Below, piece by piece: positions 18,018-26,445 of a stretch of 64,000 nucleotides of DNA (position 1 is the stretch's first letter; every line of letters starts with the position of its first letter). This stretch comes from Agromyces albus (lineage in GTDB: Bacteria > Actinomycetota > Actinomycetes > Actinomycetales > Microbacteriaceae). The notes below the pieces were generated by a model. It was not told the origin of the DNA. It worked only from the letters and a program-made list of their open reading frames with translations, and ran no database searches. The stretch lies in NCBI RefSeq assembly GCF_030815405.1, contig NZ_JAUSWX010000001.1, forward strand, positions 3,596,001 through 3,660,000, written 5' to 3'. A program made the position numbers and the translations under genes.

Positions 18018-18527
18018 TCAACGCCGGAGATCGCCGAGCGCGGCGAACCGAAGCATGTGCGCTTGACCGCTGTGCAGCGTGTATTCGTGCAAGATCTTGA
18101 TCAGCGTGTAGCCGAGTGGTCGACCGTGTCCGAGACCGGGAGCGTCATAAGTCGGCAGCGCCGCGATGGCAGCATCCGCTCGGCTCACCTCGGCGAAATA
18201 GCCCTGCAGGTCGTCCTTGAAGGTGGCGGCGCTACCGCCGGCGTAGTCGTCCTCACCGTAGTATTCGGTTTGCTCGCCGCCGCCCAGACCCCAGACGAGA
18301 TGGACGTGCTCCATCTGCCGCATGTGGCGCACGAGGCCGAGTACAGACAGTTGTACTGGCGGCACGGACCACTCCACCAGCTGGTCGACGCTGAGGTCGC
18401 GCAGCTTCCGCAGAAACTCGTGACGCTGATACGCCAACCAGGCGAGGAGATCCTCCCTGGGGTCGCCCGTCGGCTCGGGCTGGTCGGCACGGGCGAAATC
18501 CAATGAGTCGAAAGAATGGTTGGTCAC
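18018..18527 (-). CDS. DinB-like / DUF664-type protein
   Basis: 169 residues. The pattern DLLAWLAYQRHEFLRKL, LVRHMRQMEHVHL and the C-terminal HEYTLHSGQAHMLR is that of the four-helix DinB/DUF664 (mycothiol-dependent type) fold, with histidines positioned for a metal site. Starts at GTG 18527. Role not known; possibly a thiol-dependent transferase or detoxification protein. First intact gene of segment B. Confidence 0.72.
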   Translation of the reverse strand: MTNHSFDSLDFARADQPEPTGDPREDLLAWLAYQRHEFLRKLRDLSVDQLVEWSVPPVQLSVLGLVRHMRQMEHVHLVWGLGGGEQTEYYGEDDYAGGSAATFKDDLQGYFAEVSRADAAIAALPTYDAPGLGHGRPLGYTLIKILHEYTLHSGQAHMLRFAALGDLRR

Positions 18528-18711
18528 GGCGGTAGTCTGCCCGACATGTCACTCAGGAAAGGAGCGCCGCCCTTCAAGGAGGTACGTCAAGCACGGCGCC
18601 GGCAGAACCATACGCGCATGCCTCGCGTCCACAACAGGATCCGCCTACGGGATTACGTAGCGACCGGCTACGGTCAACCACCCGGTCGAATCATGCAGCG
18701 CCCACCGCAGA

Positions 18712-19056
18712 TCACTCATCGCACCGGATTCTGGGCCAATATGACTCCATGGAGCGTTCGACTCTGAGGGCGCGTGAGCTTCTGACCGTGCGCGGGCTGG
18801 CCTGAGCGTGGCGACGCCAGTGGTCGGCTCGTGGCTTCCCGAACACCAGGAGCACGCCTTCTTCACCTCCGCCCACATCGACGGCATAATCAACAACCTC
18901 TCCGCCGCCTTGGAGCCTGGCACCGGAGAGCCACTCAATTGCGTTGTCACGAAGTGTCCGGCCGGCCGGGGTCAACCACCGTGCCCGAAGCTCCTTCTGT
19001 GTCATTGCGTCAAGGGTCCTGTCCCGCCTCCGAATGCTTGCGAAAACGTCCGTCAA
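18712..19056 (-). CDS. Doubtful small hypothetical protein
   Basis: A 114-codon frame with a TTG start. Only the first 40 residues look protein-like (AMTQKELRARWLTPAGRTL). The DNA coding for AMTQKEL is partly repeated near 22515-22560, where it is a short remnant. The C-terminal half is Arg-rich and may not be coding. Kept as a possible gene or decayed fragment. Confidence 0.3.
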   Translation of the reverse strand: MTDVFASIRRRDRTLDAMTQKELRARWLTPAGRTLRDNAIEWLSGARLQGGGEVVDYAVDVGGGEEGVLLVFGKPRADHWRRHAQASPRTVRSSRALRVERSMESYWPRIRCDE

Positions 19057-19062
19057 ACGCTT

Positions 19063-19437
19063 TCATCCGAATCGATGCTCCTGTGCATCAGACGCCGTTC
19101 GATAAAGCTCGCCCCAGCCAATCACCTGCAGTTCTTCGGCAGTCACGCGGTCGGTATCGGGATTCCAGGTCTCGCGCGGAAGAGCGATAAACACGAAGCA
19201 GGGAAACTCTTCAATTCGTCCAATGTCAGCGCCTTCAAAACGCGTCGTGAGGATAACCGACGTGAGGTCATCGCCAGACCCAAATTCCTGCCCCGGCACG
19301 CCGGGCGAGAGGTGAACGAGCATCCCCGGCTTGCTATCGCCAACCGTAATGGGCCGAATAAATCGACACGTTCGTACGGGGACGAATCGTTCACTCTCCA
19401 GCGAACTCAGATACAAGGTGGGGCCAGCATTTTTCAT
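19063..19437 (-). CDS. Hypothetical small soluble protein
   Basis: 124 residues from ATG 19437, preceded by GGAG at seven bases; the frame is open to 19488 but lacks a better start. It is mostly beta-strand-like (SPGVPGQEFGSGDDLTSVIL; EFPCFVFIALP) with an acidic C-terminus. No family recognised. Its position beside SMI1/KNR4 and another small soluble protein on the same strand is typical of immunity-gene clusters, but that is context only. Confidence 0.6.
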   Translation of the reverse strand: MKNAGPTLYLSSLESERFVPVRTCRFIRPITVGDSKPGMLVHLSPGVPGQEFGSGDDLTSVILTTRFEGADIGRIEEFPCFVFIALPRETWNPDTDRVTAEELQVIGWGELYRTASDAQEHRFG

Positions 19438-19494
19438 TTCAGAACTCCGGGTTGACGCCGCTGACGCGGGTGATATTGATGGCGCCATTTAGCA

Positions 19495-19914
19495 TTAATG
19501 GGGAGGCAGGTCGTCGCGAAGCCAGGCCGTCCAGAAGGACGTGAGATCCGGCGAGAGAAACGTGTGCTCGGCGTCGATCTCTGACCAGTAGCTGACGGTC
19601 CCATCTCGGTGGACACAGAATGGATTTCCTGTGCCGTCGTCGCCGAACGCGATAGCGCCGCGCTCTCCAGCGGAACCGCTGTTCCGCTCCAGCAGGTCAC
19701 CCAGGGGCCAGATGACGTGCCAAAGTCCGGATCGATCGAACACGCCATCGGTGTGCAGATACAGCTGTCGCAATTGGGGAGGAAAGCTGGTGGCGAGCTC
19801 CACCTCAGCAGCGATCACTTCAGCGTCGGTCGCGGCCGGCCGCGTCGACAGCTCGGGACGCTCGAGCAGAACAGCCCACGCCACTCCGTCGGATCGGCTC
19901 TGCTCGTCGTTCAT
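19495..19914 (-). CDS. SMI1/KNR4 (SUKH)-family protein, probable immunity protein
   Basis: 139 residues from ATG 19914. EVELATSFPPQLRQLYLHTDG, LWHVIWPLGDLLERN and IAFGDDGTGNPFCV are the SUKH-fold signature. SUKH proteins commonly neutralise contact-dependent or polymorphic toxins; no toxin gene is adjacent, so this looks like an orphan immunity gene. An upstream ATG at 19938 is possible. Confidence 0.78.
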   Translation of the reverse strand: MNDEQSRSDGVAWAVLLERPELSTRPAATDAEVIAAEVELATSFPPQLRQLYLHTDGVFDRSGLWHVIWPLGDLLERNSGSAGERGAIAFGDDGTGNPFCVHRDGTVSYWSEIDAEHTFLSPDLTSFWTAWLRDDLPPH

Positions 19915-19956
19915 GCGATCACTCTCCGCCCATAGCATGGCGCCCGATCGATCCCT

Positions 19957-20253
19957 CTAAGCCGAATGGCCGAGAGCTTTGAGTAGGTCACTTAACCACA
20001 CAAGCTCGAACGTGGTGGTGGACTCGATGTCCTGGGTGCGGTGGAGGTTCGTCCACGATTCGGTGAGCTGACCAATAGTTGGCGACGGCGGGTCGTTCGT
20101 CACATCATAGATTTCAGGAAACGGGAGCGAATAGAAGTAGTCCTCCTGCAGCGTTACGGACTTGCCCCGGGTCTGCTCCAGATGTGTGATCAAACGGTCG
20201 AACACCTCGCGAAGTTCCCCGGTGTCGATCTTCAGTCCGCTCCACGAATCCAT
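19957..20253 (-). CDS. Small conserved hypothetical protein
   Basis: 98 residues. The central DYFYSLPFPEIYDV, TIGQLTESWTNL and FELVWLSDLLKALG resemble a widespread unnamed bacterial family often found near immunity genes. Same strand as the SMI1 gene, 43 bp upstream. No catalytic residues evident. Confidence 0.62.
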   Translation of the reverse strand: MDSWSGLKIDTGELREVFDRLITHLEQTRGKSVTLQEDYFYSLPFPEIYDVTNDPPSPTIGQLTESWTNLHRTQDIESTTTFELVWLSDLLKALGHSA

Positions 20254-20562
20254 GTGCCAAAACTAGTGCGCTACAGCGCCCGCTCCGTGAGCGCACCGCA
20301 CCCTGCCCGATGGTCCATCCCTTTGCGCGCGTGCGCGTATGGGCCGCCTGGTTACGAATGGGGCAGGCTTGATTCACCGAGCCCACGCAGCGTCGTCTCC
20401 CTCGCTCACGCGGACGAGCAGGGACGAGTCCGACTTCGAAGCTGCCCCATCCAGTGAGGATGCCCTCGCCGGGCGCTGAAGCAAAGACTAAGGATGCCTG
20501 ATCGCGATCCCTGAGCGGATCACTCAGGATTCGCCGTGAGTTGCCTCCGCTCCTCCGACTGC
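20254..20562. other. Gene-free stretch
   Basis: About 310 bp with no supported gene or motif. Confidence 0.45.
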
Positions 20563-21246
20563 CTAGTCGATGAACCGGAACGTCTCAGCGAACGTCGGGG
20601 CCGGCTCGCCAGTCGGGACGAACACGTTCAGGATGACCTGGGTGTTGCCGTGCATCGCAACCGTGAACCAGATGTCATTGCCGTCCTTCGCAATCATGCC
20701 GGTCAACGCTGGCTCGCCGTCGAGCGTGATCTCGGTTCGTTCGCGCAACTCCGAATTGGGGAGGTTGGCGACCATCCCCTCGAGACTTGCGTCGAGGATG
20801 GTGGCTCCGGCCGCAGCGACGATATCGGCGGGGAACTCGGCTGTTGCAGCGACGTGCGCTCCGGAGTCGTTCGACCATGCCGCCGTGATCTGCTCGACCT
20901 CGAGGTCGCCGATCGGGATGACCGCGCTAGTCACCTCCGGCTCTCCCGGGAAGGTGATCTCATACCCGCCGGCGGCTGAGGTGTAGACATGACCGCCGAC
21001 CTGTGCCGGCTCGCCGAGATCAGCCGATTCGAAAGTACTGAGCAACGCGCTGGTCGCCCACCACGACCCCACCGCGATGAGCAAGCCCACAACGATGAGC
21101 ACGGCAAGGGGCGGACGACGCTTCTTCGCCAACTCGGCAGGGATAGTCGCCTCAGCCTGAGGCGACATTGAATCGGTTGCGCTGTCGAGCCCCCCTTCGG
21201 CGATGGCCTCACTGCTGTCCGGGACTACGCCGCCCTCATTATTCAA
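20563..21246 (-). CDS. Single-pass membrane protein with extracytoplasmic beta-rich domain
   Basis: 227 residues from TTG 21246, chosen because GAGGAG lies eight bases upstream (GTG 21273 is an alternative). The acidic cytoplasmic N-terminus is followed by RRPP and one membrane helix (LAVLIVVGLLIAVGSWW), then an outer domain of about 150 residues (YEITFPGEPEV; IWFTVAMHGNTQVILNVF). The FPG..P pattern resembles actinobacterial surface proteins of unknown role. Last gene of segment B. Confidence 0.68.
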   Translation of the reverse strand: MNNEGGVVPDSSEAIAEGGLDSATDSMSPQAEATIPAELAKKRRPPLAVLIVVGLLIAVGSWWATSALLSTFESADLGEPAQVGGHVYTSAAGGYEITFPGEPEVTSAVIPIGDLEVEQITAAWSNDSGAHVAATAEFPADIVAAAGATILDASLEGMVANLPNSELRERTEITLDGEPALTGMIAKDGNDIWFTVAMHGNTQVILNVFVPTGEPAPTFAETFRFID

Positions 21247-21555
21247 CTGCGAACTCCTCGTTGCGAGTCTCACGACGAGGCGCGTTATGCGTCGTCACAC
21301 GGGCGGGCTGCCGCACGCCGAGAGCAGCATGGCGTGCGCACCCCAACGGTGTCAAATTGACGCCAACGCAACCTCTCATCTGGGCAATCGAGTCGCCGAT
21401 CGCCAAGGCTGGCGCCGCCCTCAGCGCTTTCAATGCGCACGCCGATGGATCCCCACGCCAATTCCTCCAGCCCCACTGAGGGATCCCCTATCGGGCACCT
21501 ACCATAACCGCCGGAGGGTCTCTTGCCTCCCAACAGATAGATTGCTTCACGATGC

Positions 21556-21727
21556 GCCAGCCACGCCACGAATCGATCAGCGGGGTCGAGGCCACACGGT
21601 CTTGAACGGTTCGTAGTCACTTAATAGTCACAATTTCGGCATCACCTTGGTTCACTCGAGTTCACACTTCCCCGTGATTCCGGGGCTCGTGAGCCAGAGT
21701 GAAGCCGAGTGAACCACTACTGGATAT
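21556..21727 (+). repeat. Right-end module, copy 3 (before att3)
   Basis: Matches 3098-3269 over 172 bp with few differences, including the TAGTCAC direct repeat at 21614. Region 21247-21555 to its left contains no supported gene. Confidence 0.7.
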
Positions 21728-21777
21728 CTTCAGCTTCCCAAGCTGATAGCGCGGGTTCGATTCCCGTCATCCTCTCT
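21728..21777 (+). repeat. att3: 3' fragment of tRNA-Gly(CCC)
   Basis: The same 50-mer with one change in the acceptor strand (CATCCTC instead of CATCCGC). Boundary of segments B and C. Confidence 0.88.
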
Positions 21778-21874
21778 GATCAGGGGTTTTAGTCCCTTCG
21801 CTCGGACTGATTTCGTGGCAATCCGATGGCCTTGTCTCCACTTATTCGCCAGTTCGTTCTCAAACTCAAAGGCC
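21778..21874 (+). repeat. Left-end flank type II, copy 1
   Basis: 97 bp closely matching 41455-41551, from GATCAGGGGTTTT through GGCCTTGTCTCCACTTATTCG to AGGCC. Present only right of att3 and att5. Confidence 0.7.
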
Positions 21875-21993
21875 GAAACAGCTCGTTTTGCAGCTGAGGT
21901 GCCGCCAACGAAGCGCGTCGAGGTGCGCGAGAACCGCTCCATTCCCCGACACGAGATCGCCGTTCGGGCTCGCTCAGGCCATCTCGCCATTTC

Positions 21994-22248
21994 TCAGCCG
22001 ATCAGGCCGACTCCGATCGAGATCGCACCGACGAGGACTGCGCCGACGGCGACAGCCACAATGGCAGGACGGCCAGGAACCCATGGACCGCCGGGCCGAG
22101 CGCTTTCTTCGTCCGAATCTCGCAAGGCTAGGCGAGCGTATCTCCTCGCGAGCCATCCCTTCACAGCGTTGAGACGCAACAGTAGAACTCCGCCGATGAC
22201 GATGTCCAAGACGCCGATCCCGACGATGAGGATATTGCTCAACTCCAA
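21994..22248 (-). CDS. Small two-helix membrane protein
   Basis: 84 residues: membrane helix near residues 4-26 (ILIVGIGVLDIVIGGVLLL), a charged cytoplasmic stretch, then a second helix (VAVAVGAVLVGAISIGVGLI). It follows the next gene by 12 bp and has the same two-helix plan. Function unknown. Confidence 0.6.
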   Translation of the reverse strand: MELSNILIVGIGVLDIVIGGVLLLRLNAVKGWLARRYARLALRDSDEESARPGGPWVPGRPAIVAVAVGAVLVGAISIGVGLIG

Positions 22249-22260
22249 CTGGGCACCCGA

Positions 22261-22503
22261 CTACCCACCCCAAGTGAGGACGCCCAAGCCCGACAATACG
22301 AGCCCCGCGCCAAGGAGAATAAACCCGACGCTCACGAGCAGCGTGTTGCCCGGCGTCGCGTTACGGGCGGAATCTTCAGCCAATTTGCCGAAAAAAGCAC
22401 GTTGTGAATCCTGGCTGATTCTCGATACTGCCTGCCGGTAAACGACGAGCACAGTGCCGATGATTATCGCCGCGCAGCCCCCAATAACTTGCCCGATATT
22501 CAC
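22261..22503 (-). CDS. Small two-helix membrane protein
   Basis: 80 residues from GTG 22503, preceded by AGGAAG. Helix 1 (GGCAAIIIGTVLVVYR) and helix 2 (LVSVGFILLGAGLVLSGL) flank the cytoplasmic RISQDSQRAFFGKLAEDSARN. It forms a pair with 21994-22248. The DNA just upstream carries a fragment similar to 19000-19050. Confidence 0.62.
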   Translation of the reverse strand: MNIGQVIGGCAAIIIGTVLVVYRQAVSRISQDSQRAFFGKLAEDSARNATPGNTLLVSVGFILLGAGLVLSGLGVLTWGG

Positions 22504-22564
22504 ACTCTTCCTAGCTCCTTCCGTGTCATTGCGTGAATAGCCCTGTCCGTCTCCGAATAGCGTT

Positions 22565-23155
22565 CTACGGCTGAACCGCGGCGCGACTGAAGTCGATCAG
22601 ATCCGGGGCTTGTTCCACGAGCACGTCCTCAAAACGCTCCCAACCGTGTGCCTTGACATACTCCGCCTCGCTCGTCGTAATTGGCACAAGCCAGGCGATG
22701 ACCACATCGTGGCCAGCTTCCCGAACCGTGGCGAACTCGTCAGGAAAGTAGACCGGTGCCGTCACGTACAGCGCGCTGGTAGTCGCCCCGGGAAACATGT
22801 GCCCGCGCGGTCCGAGGACGTCTCAGCGCAGATACGCCATGTGAGTTCGAAGCGCGGCGCTGCCGGCGTCGTGGAGAAGGGAAGCAACTACGTCGCGGCT
22901 GATGTCATCGGGGGCGAGCAATAGCAACTCCTGCCTGATCGAACGACCAGACGCACGAGATGTCAGTCCGTGCTTGCCGAGACCGAGCGTTGCGTACGCA
23001 GTCGAGCCAGGGCCGGATCCGTGTTTGAAGCGCACGATCTGAAATGGCATGCGATCGCCAGCTGGATCAAGCGCCCACCCCTCCTGAATCGGGCCGAGCA
23101 CCGACTCGAGGTGACTCACAAGGCCGTCCACGTTACTACCCGAATCTGCCATCAT
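22565..23155 (-). pseudogene. Suppressor-of-fused (SUFU)-domain protein interrupted by a stop codon
   Basis: Two halves of one SUFU-domain protein lie in the same frame. The N-terminal part (LVSHLESVLGPIQEGW; MPFQIVRF; TAYATLGLGKHGL) ends at TGA 22825-22823, and the C-terminal part (LYVTAPVYFPDEFATV; VVIAWLVPITTSEAE) begins eight codons later at ATG 22798. The intervening codons read the expected DVLGPRGH, so a single nonsense change explains the break. SUFU proteins are known immunity/antitoxin-type folds in bacteria. Without readthrough it should be inactive. Confidence 0.8.
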
Positions 23156-23318
23156 CACTGCCCCAGCGTCGGTTGCACCACAAGCCGTTTGTCGGAAGAA
23201 CGAGCCCGCCATCCGGACGGCCGACTAGACACTCGCCCGAGCGTAGTCCGATCCTCGCAACGCGTCATCGAGCGCATCACGCAATGCATGGCGTTCGAGG
23301 CGTTGTAGTCGGAAAGAA

Positions 23319-23501
23319 TCATCTATTAGTTGCCGTGATGACGATGTTGTTCTCGGTGATCACCTGGACGGTGCCGCTCGTGAACGACAGACGAGTCTCT
23401 CCATCGGGGCCCTCGACTGCGAGCCCCTTTGAACTTCCCAAGACATCTTCGATGAACTTCGAGATGCCGGCCCAGGATCCCGGCACGCAGGGCTGCATCA
23501 C
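23319..23501 (-). CDS. Small hypothetical protein overlapping its upstream neighbour
   Basis: 60 residues; its start overlaps the preceding stop (TGATG), so it is translationally coupled to 23498-23734. Strand-rich sequence (LAVEGPDGETRLSFTSGTVQ) without known motifs. Confidence 0.5.
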   Translation of the reverse strand: MMQPCVPGSWAGISKFIEDVLGSSKGLAVEGPDGETRLSFTSGTVQVITENNIVITATNR

Positions 23502-23734
23502 TCGCTCCGCGGCGGGAGGCCCGCACGGATCTTCGCGACGGACGCGAGCCAGTCATCCCAAGCGGCAGAGTCGGTCGGTCCGCCATCGGCCTCGATTCCG
23601 GTGTCACCGATCAGAGTCAGCAGATCATCGCCGGCGCGCTGCGCAAACTGCCAGATGAAGTCAGTCATCGCAAGGAAGGCTTCCCTGGTCGAAATCAGGT
23701 CAGCGTCCGAGTTGCGGCTATCGGGGGATAACAT
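23498..23734 (-). CDS. Small conserved hypothetical protein
   Basis: 78 residues. ISTREAFLAMTDFIWQFAQR, DDLLTLIGDTG and SAAWDDWLASV resemble an unnamed actinobacterial family of helical small proteins. Forms a two-gene unit with 23319-23501. Position among SUFU and toxin-antitoxin genes suggests, but does not prove, an immunity role. Confidence 0.58.
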   Translation of the reverse strand: MLSPDSRNSDADLISTREAFLAMTDFIWQFAQRAGDDLLTLIGDTGIEADGGPTDSAAWDDWLASVAKIRAGLPPRSE

Positions 23735-23811
23735 TGGGGCCTCCGTTCGTGATCTCGCCAGTTCGCACCTCGGCCCACACCTGAGTCCCGTCCGGCTATG
23801 TCTTGAAGTAC

Positions 23812-24246
23812 TTAGCGATTGATTGGCCGTCCTTGAGCGTGACTGAGCTCATAGCGCCGCGCGTACCACCCGAACGCCGCCGCCGAACCAAACGCCGCAA
23901 TTGCCGCGGCCCAGAGCGGAGGAGCTTCGAACTCGATGCACCACCAGAAGACATACCCGATCGCGATTCCGCCCAATGCAGCTGGCACGGCCAACGCAAG
24001 GACTCGCCATCCCCCACTCAACCTCAATTCCATGCGCCTGAGAAGGACAATGGCGACGACGACAATCTCCGCGACAATAAAGAACGCCGCCCAGTACAGG
24101 GGAGACGCAAAGACGGCCCACATGGCGTTTGCAGGGTTACGGGAGATGAAAACCCCGACCACTCCAAGTGTCAACCCGCCAGCGAACAAAGCACCAAAGT
24201 AGCTGTACGCTCCGAGGGTCTTCCAACGCAATGACCGGACAATCAT
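23812..24246 (-). CDS. Four-helix integral membrane protein
   Basis: 144 residues with four hydrophobic segments (around 13-35, 45-67, 80-102, 108-128), the last containing PPLWAAAIAAFGSAAAFGW. No motif linking it to a known transporter or enzyme. Stand-alone on the minus strand of segment C. Confidence 0.6.
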   Translation of the reverse strand: MIVRSLRWKTLGAYSYFGALFAGGLTLGVVGVFISRNPANAMWAVFASPLYWAAFFIVAEIVVVAIVLLRRMELRLSGGWRVLALAVPAALGGIAIGYVFWWCIEFEAPPLWAAAIAAFGSAAAFGWYARRYELSHAQGRPINR

Positions 24247-24788
24247 CGTTCACCGCCAGAGTACTTCACCACTGCTTGCCGAAGGTTGGCTGCCTGAGTC
24301 GCCGGACACAAGCGACACCCCGCCGCCAGCCACGACCTCAACTGAGAACCTTCCGTTCCGCACAACACTGGCGCAGAACCCGCACCCGCGACCGCGCGCG
24401 GGCGTTTCGGGAACGAAACTTATCCCACTCAGCTGGGGGACAAAGACACGCAGTGGCTCGACTGTATGCGCACGTCTGGCTAGAACGAATACCCCATAAC
24501 GGGGGCCGTGGATGCGTAACGTCTGAGGCATCGCTCGCGTGCGTCTCGGTACTCGACAGTTCCGCTCTCGCGCTTCGTTCGGCTGGAGAACCTCCGGGCC
24601 GACGCAAACATGAGTTCCGAGTACGCATCGATCGATGAGACGACGCGCGAGCATGTCGAGCGCGAATCGCGGCACAAGCGTTGGTTCTCCGACCGATGCC
24701 TCGGACTTCGGAGTGTCCGGAACGCTCTGCCCACTCGGTACTCCCGGGAAGACAGGATGTCGCACGGAGTAGATAGGTTCAGATCGTT
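24247..24788. other. Gene-free stretch
   Basis: About 540 bp. Several overlapping frames exist on both strands, but their composition is Arg/Ser-rich and none looks like a protein. Confidence 0.45.
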
Positions 24789-25304
24789 ATGACACCAGAC
24801 CGTCGCGCGCGAAAGCAGGCCAAGCCGAAGAAGTCAGTCGGCGTGCCGCCCGCGCCGACGATCCGTTCAAGCGACGATGCGCACGACGTGGTGTTCTTCC
24901 AGCGGCATCCTGCGGACGATCCGCGCCGGCCGGCGCCCGGATACGCCCAGCTCCGTTCTTGGCCGTTCGGTGTCAGGTCGCAGGCGATGGCGGTTCTGGC
25001 TGCGGTCGCTGCGGCGCCACCGAAGCGTTTCTCGGGCGGTGGTTACTGGGAAGCGATGCACGGGGAGATGACCGGGTGGCACGAGATCCGGGTCGATGGC
25101 CCAGGCCGGACCCACCACCGACTTTTCTGCCTTCTCGATTACGAAGCCATCGGGAAGGAGAAGCCGCTACTCGTGGTCATCGACGGCCGCGTGAAACCCT
25201 TCATGACCGAGTTGGCGTCCGACGACTACGCTGAGGTCCGCATGCTCGGCAAAGAGTACTGGTCGCGCAACCCCAGGTCGCTATACGAGCGCAGGAGCTC
25301 CTAG
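24789..25304 (+). CDS. RelE/HigB-like toxin candidate
   Basis: 171 residues. After a basic tail, the core (VRSQAMAVLAAVAAAPPKRF, WEAMHGEMTGWHEIRVDG, HHRLFCLLDYEA, KPLLVVIDGRVKPF) matches the RelE/ParE-superfamily toxins of actinobacteria, which cleave mRNA at the ribosome. Its 3' end overlaps that of the XRE gene on the opposite strand by 24 bp, an unusual convergent layout, since toxin and antitoxin usually share an operon. Confidence 0.7.
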   Translation: MTPDRRARKQAKPKKSVGVPPAPTIRSSDDAHDVVFFQRHPADDPRRPAPGYAQLRSWPFGVRSQAMAVLAAVAAAPPKRFSGGGYWEAMHGEMTGWHEIRVDGPGRTHHRLFCLLDYEAIGKEKPLLVVIDGRVKPFMTELASDDYAEVRMLGKEYWSRNPRSLYERRSS

Positions 25305-25679
25305 ACGCTCGACCAAGGCTCGCGCATCCTCGACCTCACCCTCGAGCAACGGACGAGTCGTCGCTTCACGATCCTCATCCGGCATCGGCTCCAGAGTGAG
25401 TCGCATACCAAGCGCCGCCGCGAGCTCAGCAACCGTCCCGATCGTCGGGTTCGATCGGTTCCCATGCGCGAACAGCCGCCGAAGTGCCGACGGGTCCGCG
25501 TTGATCGCCCGCGCGAGCGCAGCCTTGCTGAGCCCGGCACCTTCCCGAGCGTCATCAAGGGCGTTTACGATCGCATCCGTCGTAGCGATGCGCACCCAGT
25601 GTGTGACATAACTACGCACGAACTCCGGGTCCTTAAGGTCTTCCTGGAGGTCTTCCCAGAAAACATCTTCGGCGGCCAT
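25281..25679 (-). CDS. XRE-type HTH protein, probable antitoxin
   Basis: 132 residues from ATG 25679 (alternative in-frame starts lie a few codons upstream). The helix-turn-helix is at about residues 55-100 (AGLSKAALARAINADPSALR, then NPTIGTVAELAAALG). The length and N-terminal VTHWVRIATTDAIVNALDD match antitoxins of RelE-type systems. It converges on the toxin candidate. It should bind toxin and repress its own promoter. Confidence 0.72.
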   Translation of the reverse strand: MAAEDVFWEDLQEDLKDPEFVRSYVTHWVRIATTDAIVNALDDAREGAGLSKAALARAINADPSALRRLFAHGNRSNPTIGTVAELAAALGMRLTLEPMPDEDREATTRPLLEGEVEDARALVERLGAPALV

Positions 25680-25700
25680 CACCACCACATCCTTTCTCAC

Positions 25701-26147
25701 ATCACTGCACTAAGAATGCACCCAGCGTTGCATTTATGCAACATGGATAACCATCCGGATCCGACAGGCATTCCCCGGATCCGGCAACCCGGGTGCTGTG
25801 CTCGCCGGCATTGCGATGCTGATCCAAACGGGCTCCTCGCGCTCTGAACGGTTGCGAGCTCATCGGACTGCTTTATGTACTCAGCGCCCGGCGCCGACGT
25901 CGCGATTCTCGTGCTCACGGGCGCGCCGTCCTGAGCTCTAGATGCCGATCAAACCCGTGGCAGTAAGTAGGCCGACATTTGTGTCGTGTCCGAACAGACG
26001 CTAGACAAATCGCAGCTCCGAGCGCGGTCCGAAGTCTCCGCTTAATCGCCAAAAATTGGAGTTCACCTTGCTTCACAGGAACTCACGGAGCCGCGAAATC
26101 TAGCGAGAATGAGGCGCCGTGAACCGCTGTGAACCACCACTTGACAA
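25701..26147 (+). other. Gene-free right end of segment C, divergent arm-like array before att4
   Basis: No gene supported. From 26059 on there is AGTTCACCTTGCTTCAC, then inverted CGTGAACCGCTGTGAACC before att4. The geometry repeats that at att1-3 although the surrounding sequence is different. Confidence 0.55.
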
Positions 26148-26197
26148 CTTCAGCTTCCCAAGCTGATAGCGCGGGTTCGATTCCCGTCATCCGCTCT
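26148..26197 (+). repeat. att4: 3' fragment of tRNA-Gly(CCC)
   Basis: Identical 50-mer to att1. Boundary of segments C and D. Confidence 0.9.
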
Positions 26198-26436
26198 TTG
26201 TGAATATTGCCTGATCAGAACTTATTTCTGGCTCAATATCGACACTCGTGAATTCGACTTCTTTTGTCGCGTCACGGTCAACTCACGGTAAATGATTCAG
26301 TTTGTTTTCGTGAGCAAGCCACGCTCAACTCCGTCGAGCGGCCTTTGGTGGACACCGAACGACGCCACGTGCAGCTCCTGCGGCTCACATCACGCCCGCG
26401 TTCGCGCCCGCACCGGGCGATGATGAGCTCGGGCCC
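26198..26436 (+). repeat. Left-end flank type I, copy 2
   Basis: Similar to 3320-3557; best conserved at 26298-26436. Follows att4 as copy 1 follows att1. Confidence 0.6.
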
Positions 26437-26445
26437 TACCACTCC

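Noticed and set aside
21285..21620. A 111-codon minus-strand frame left of att3
   Set aside because: It starts inside the repeated right-end module and then loses protein-like composition.
21730..21990. Small minus-strand frames ending DDGNRTRAISLGS (also at 41407-41619)
   Set aside because: The ending is the translation of the tRNA-Gly fragment itself, a common annotation artefact. The shared upstream residues come from the type II flank.
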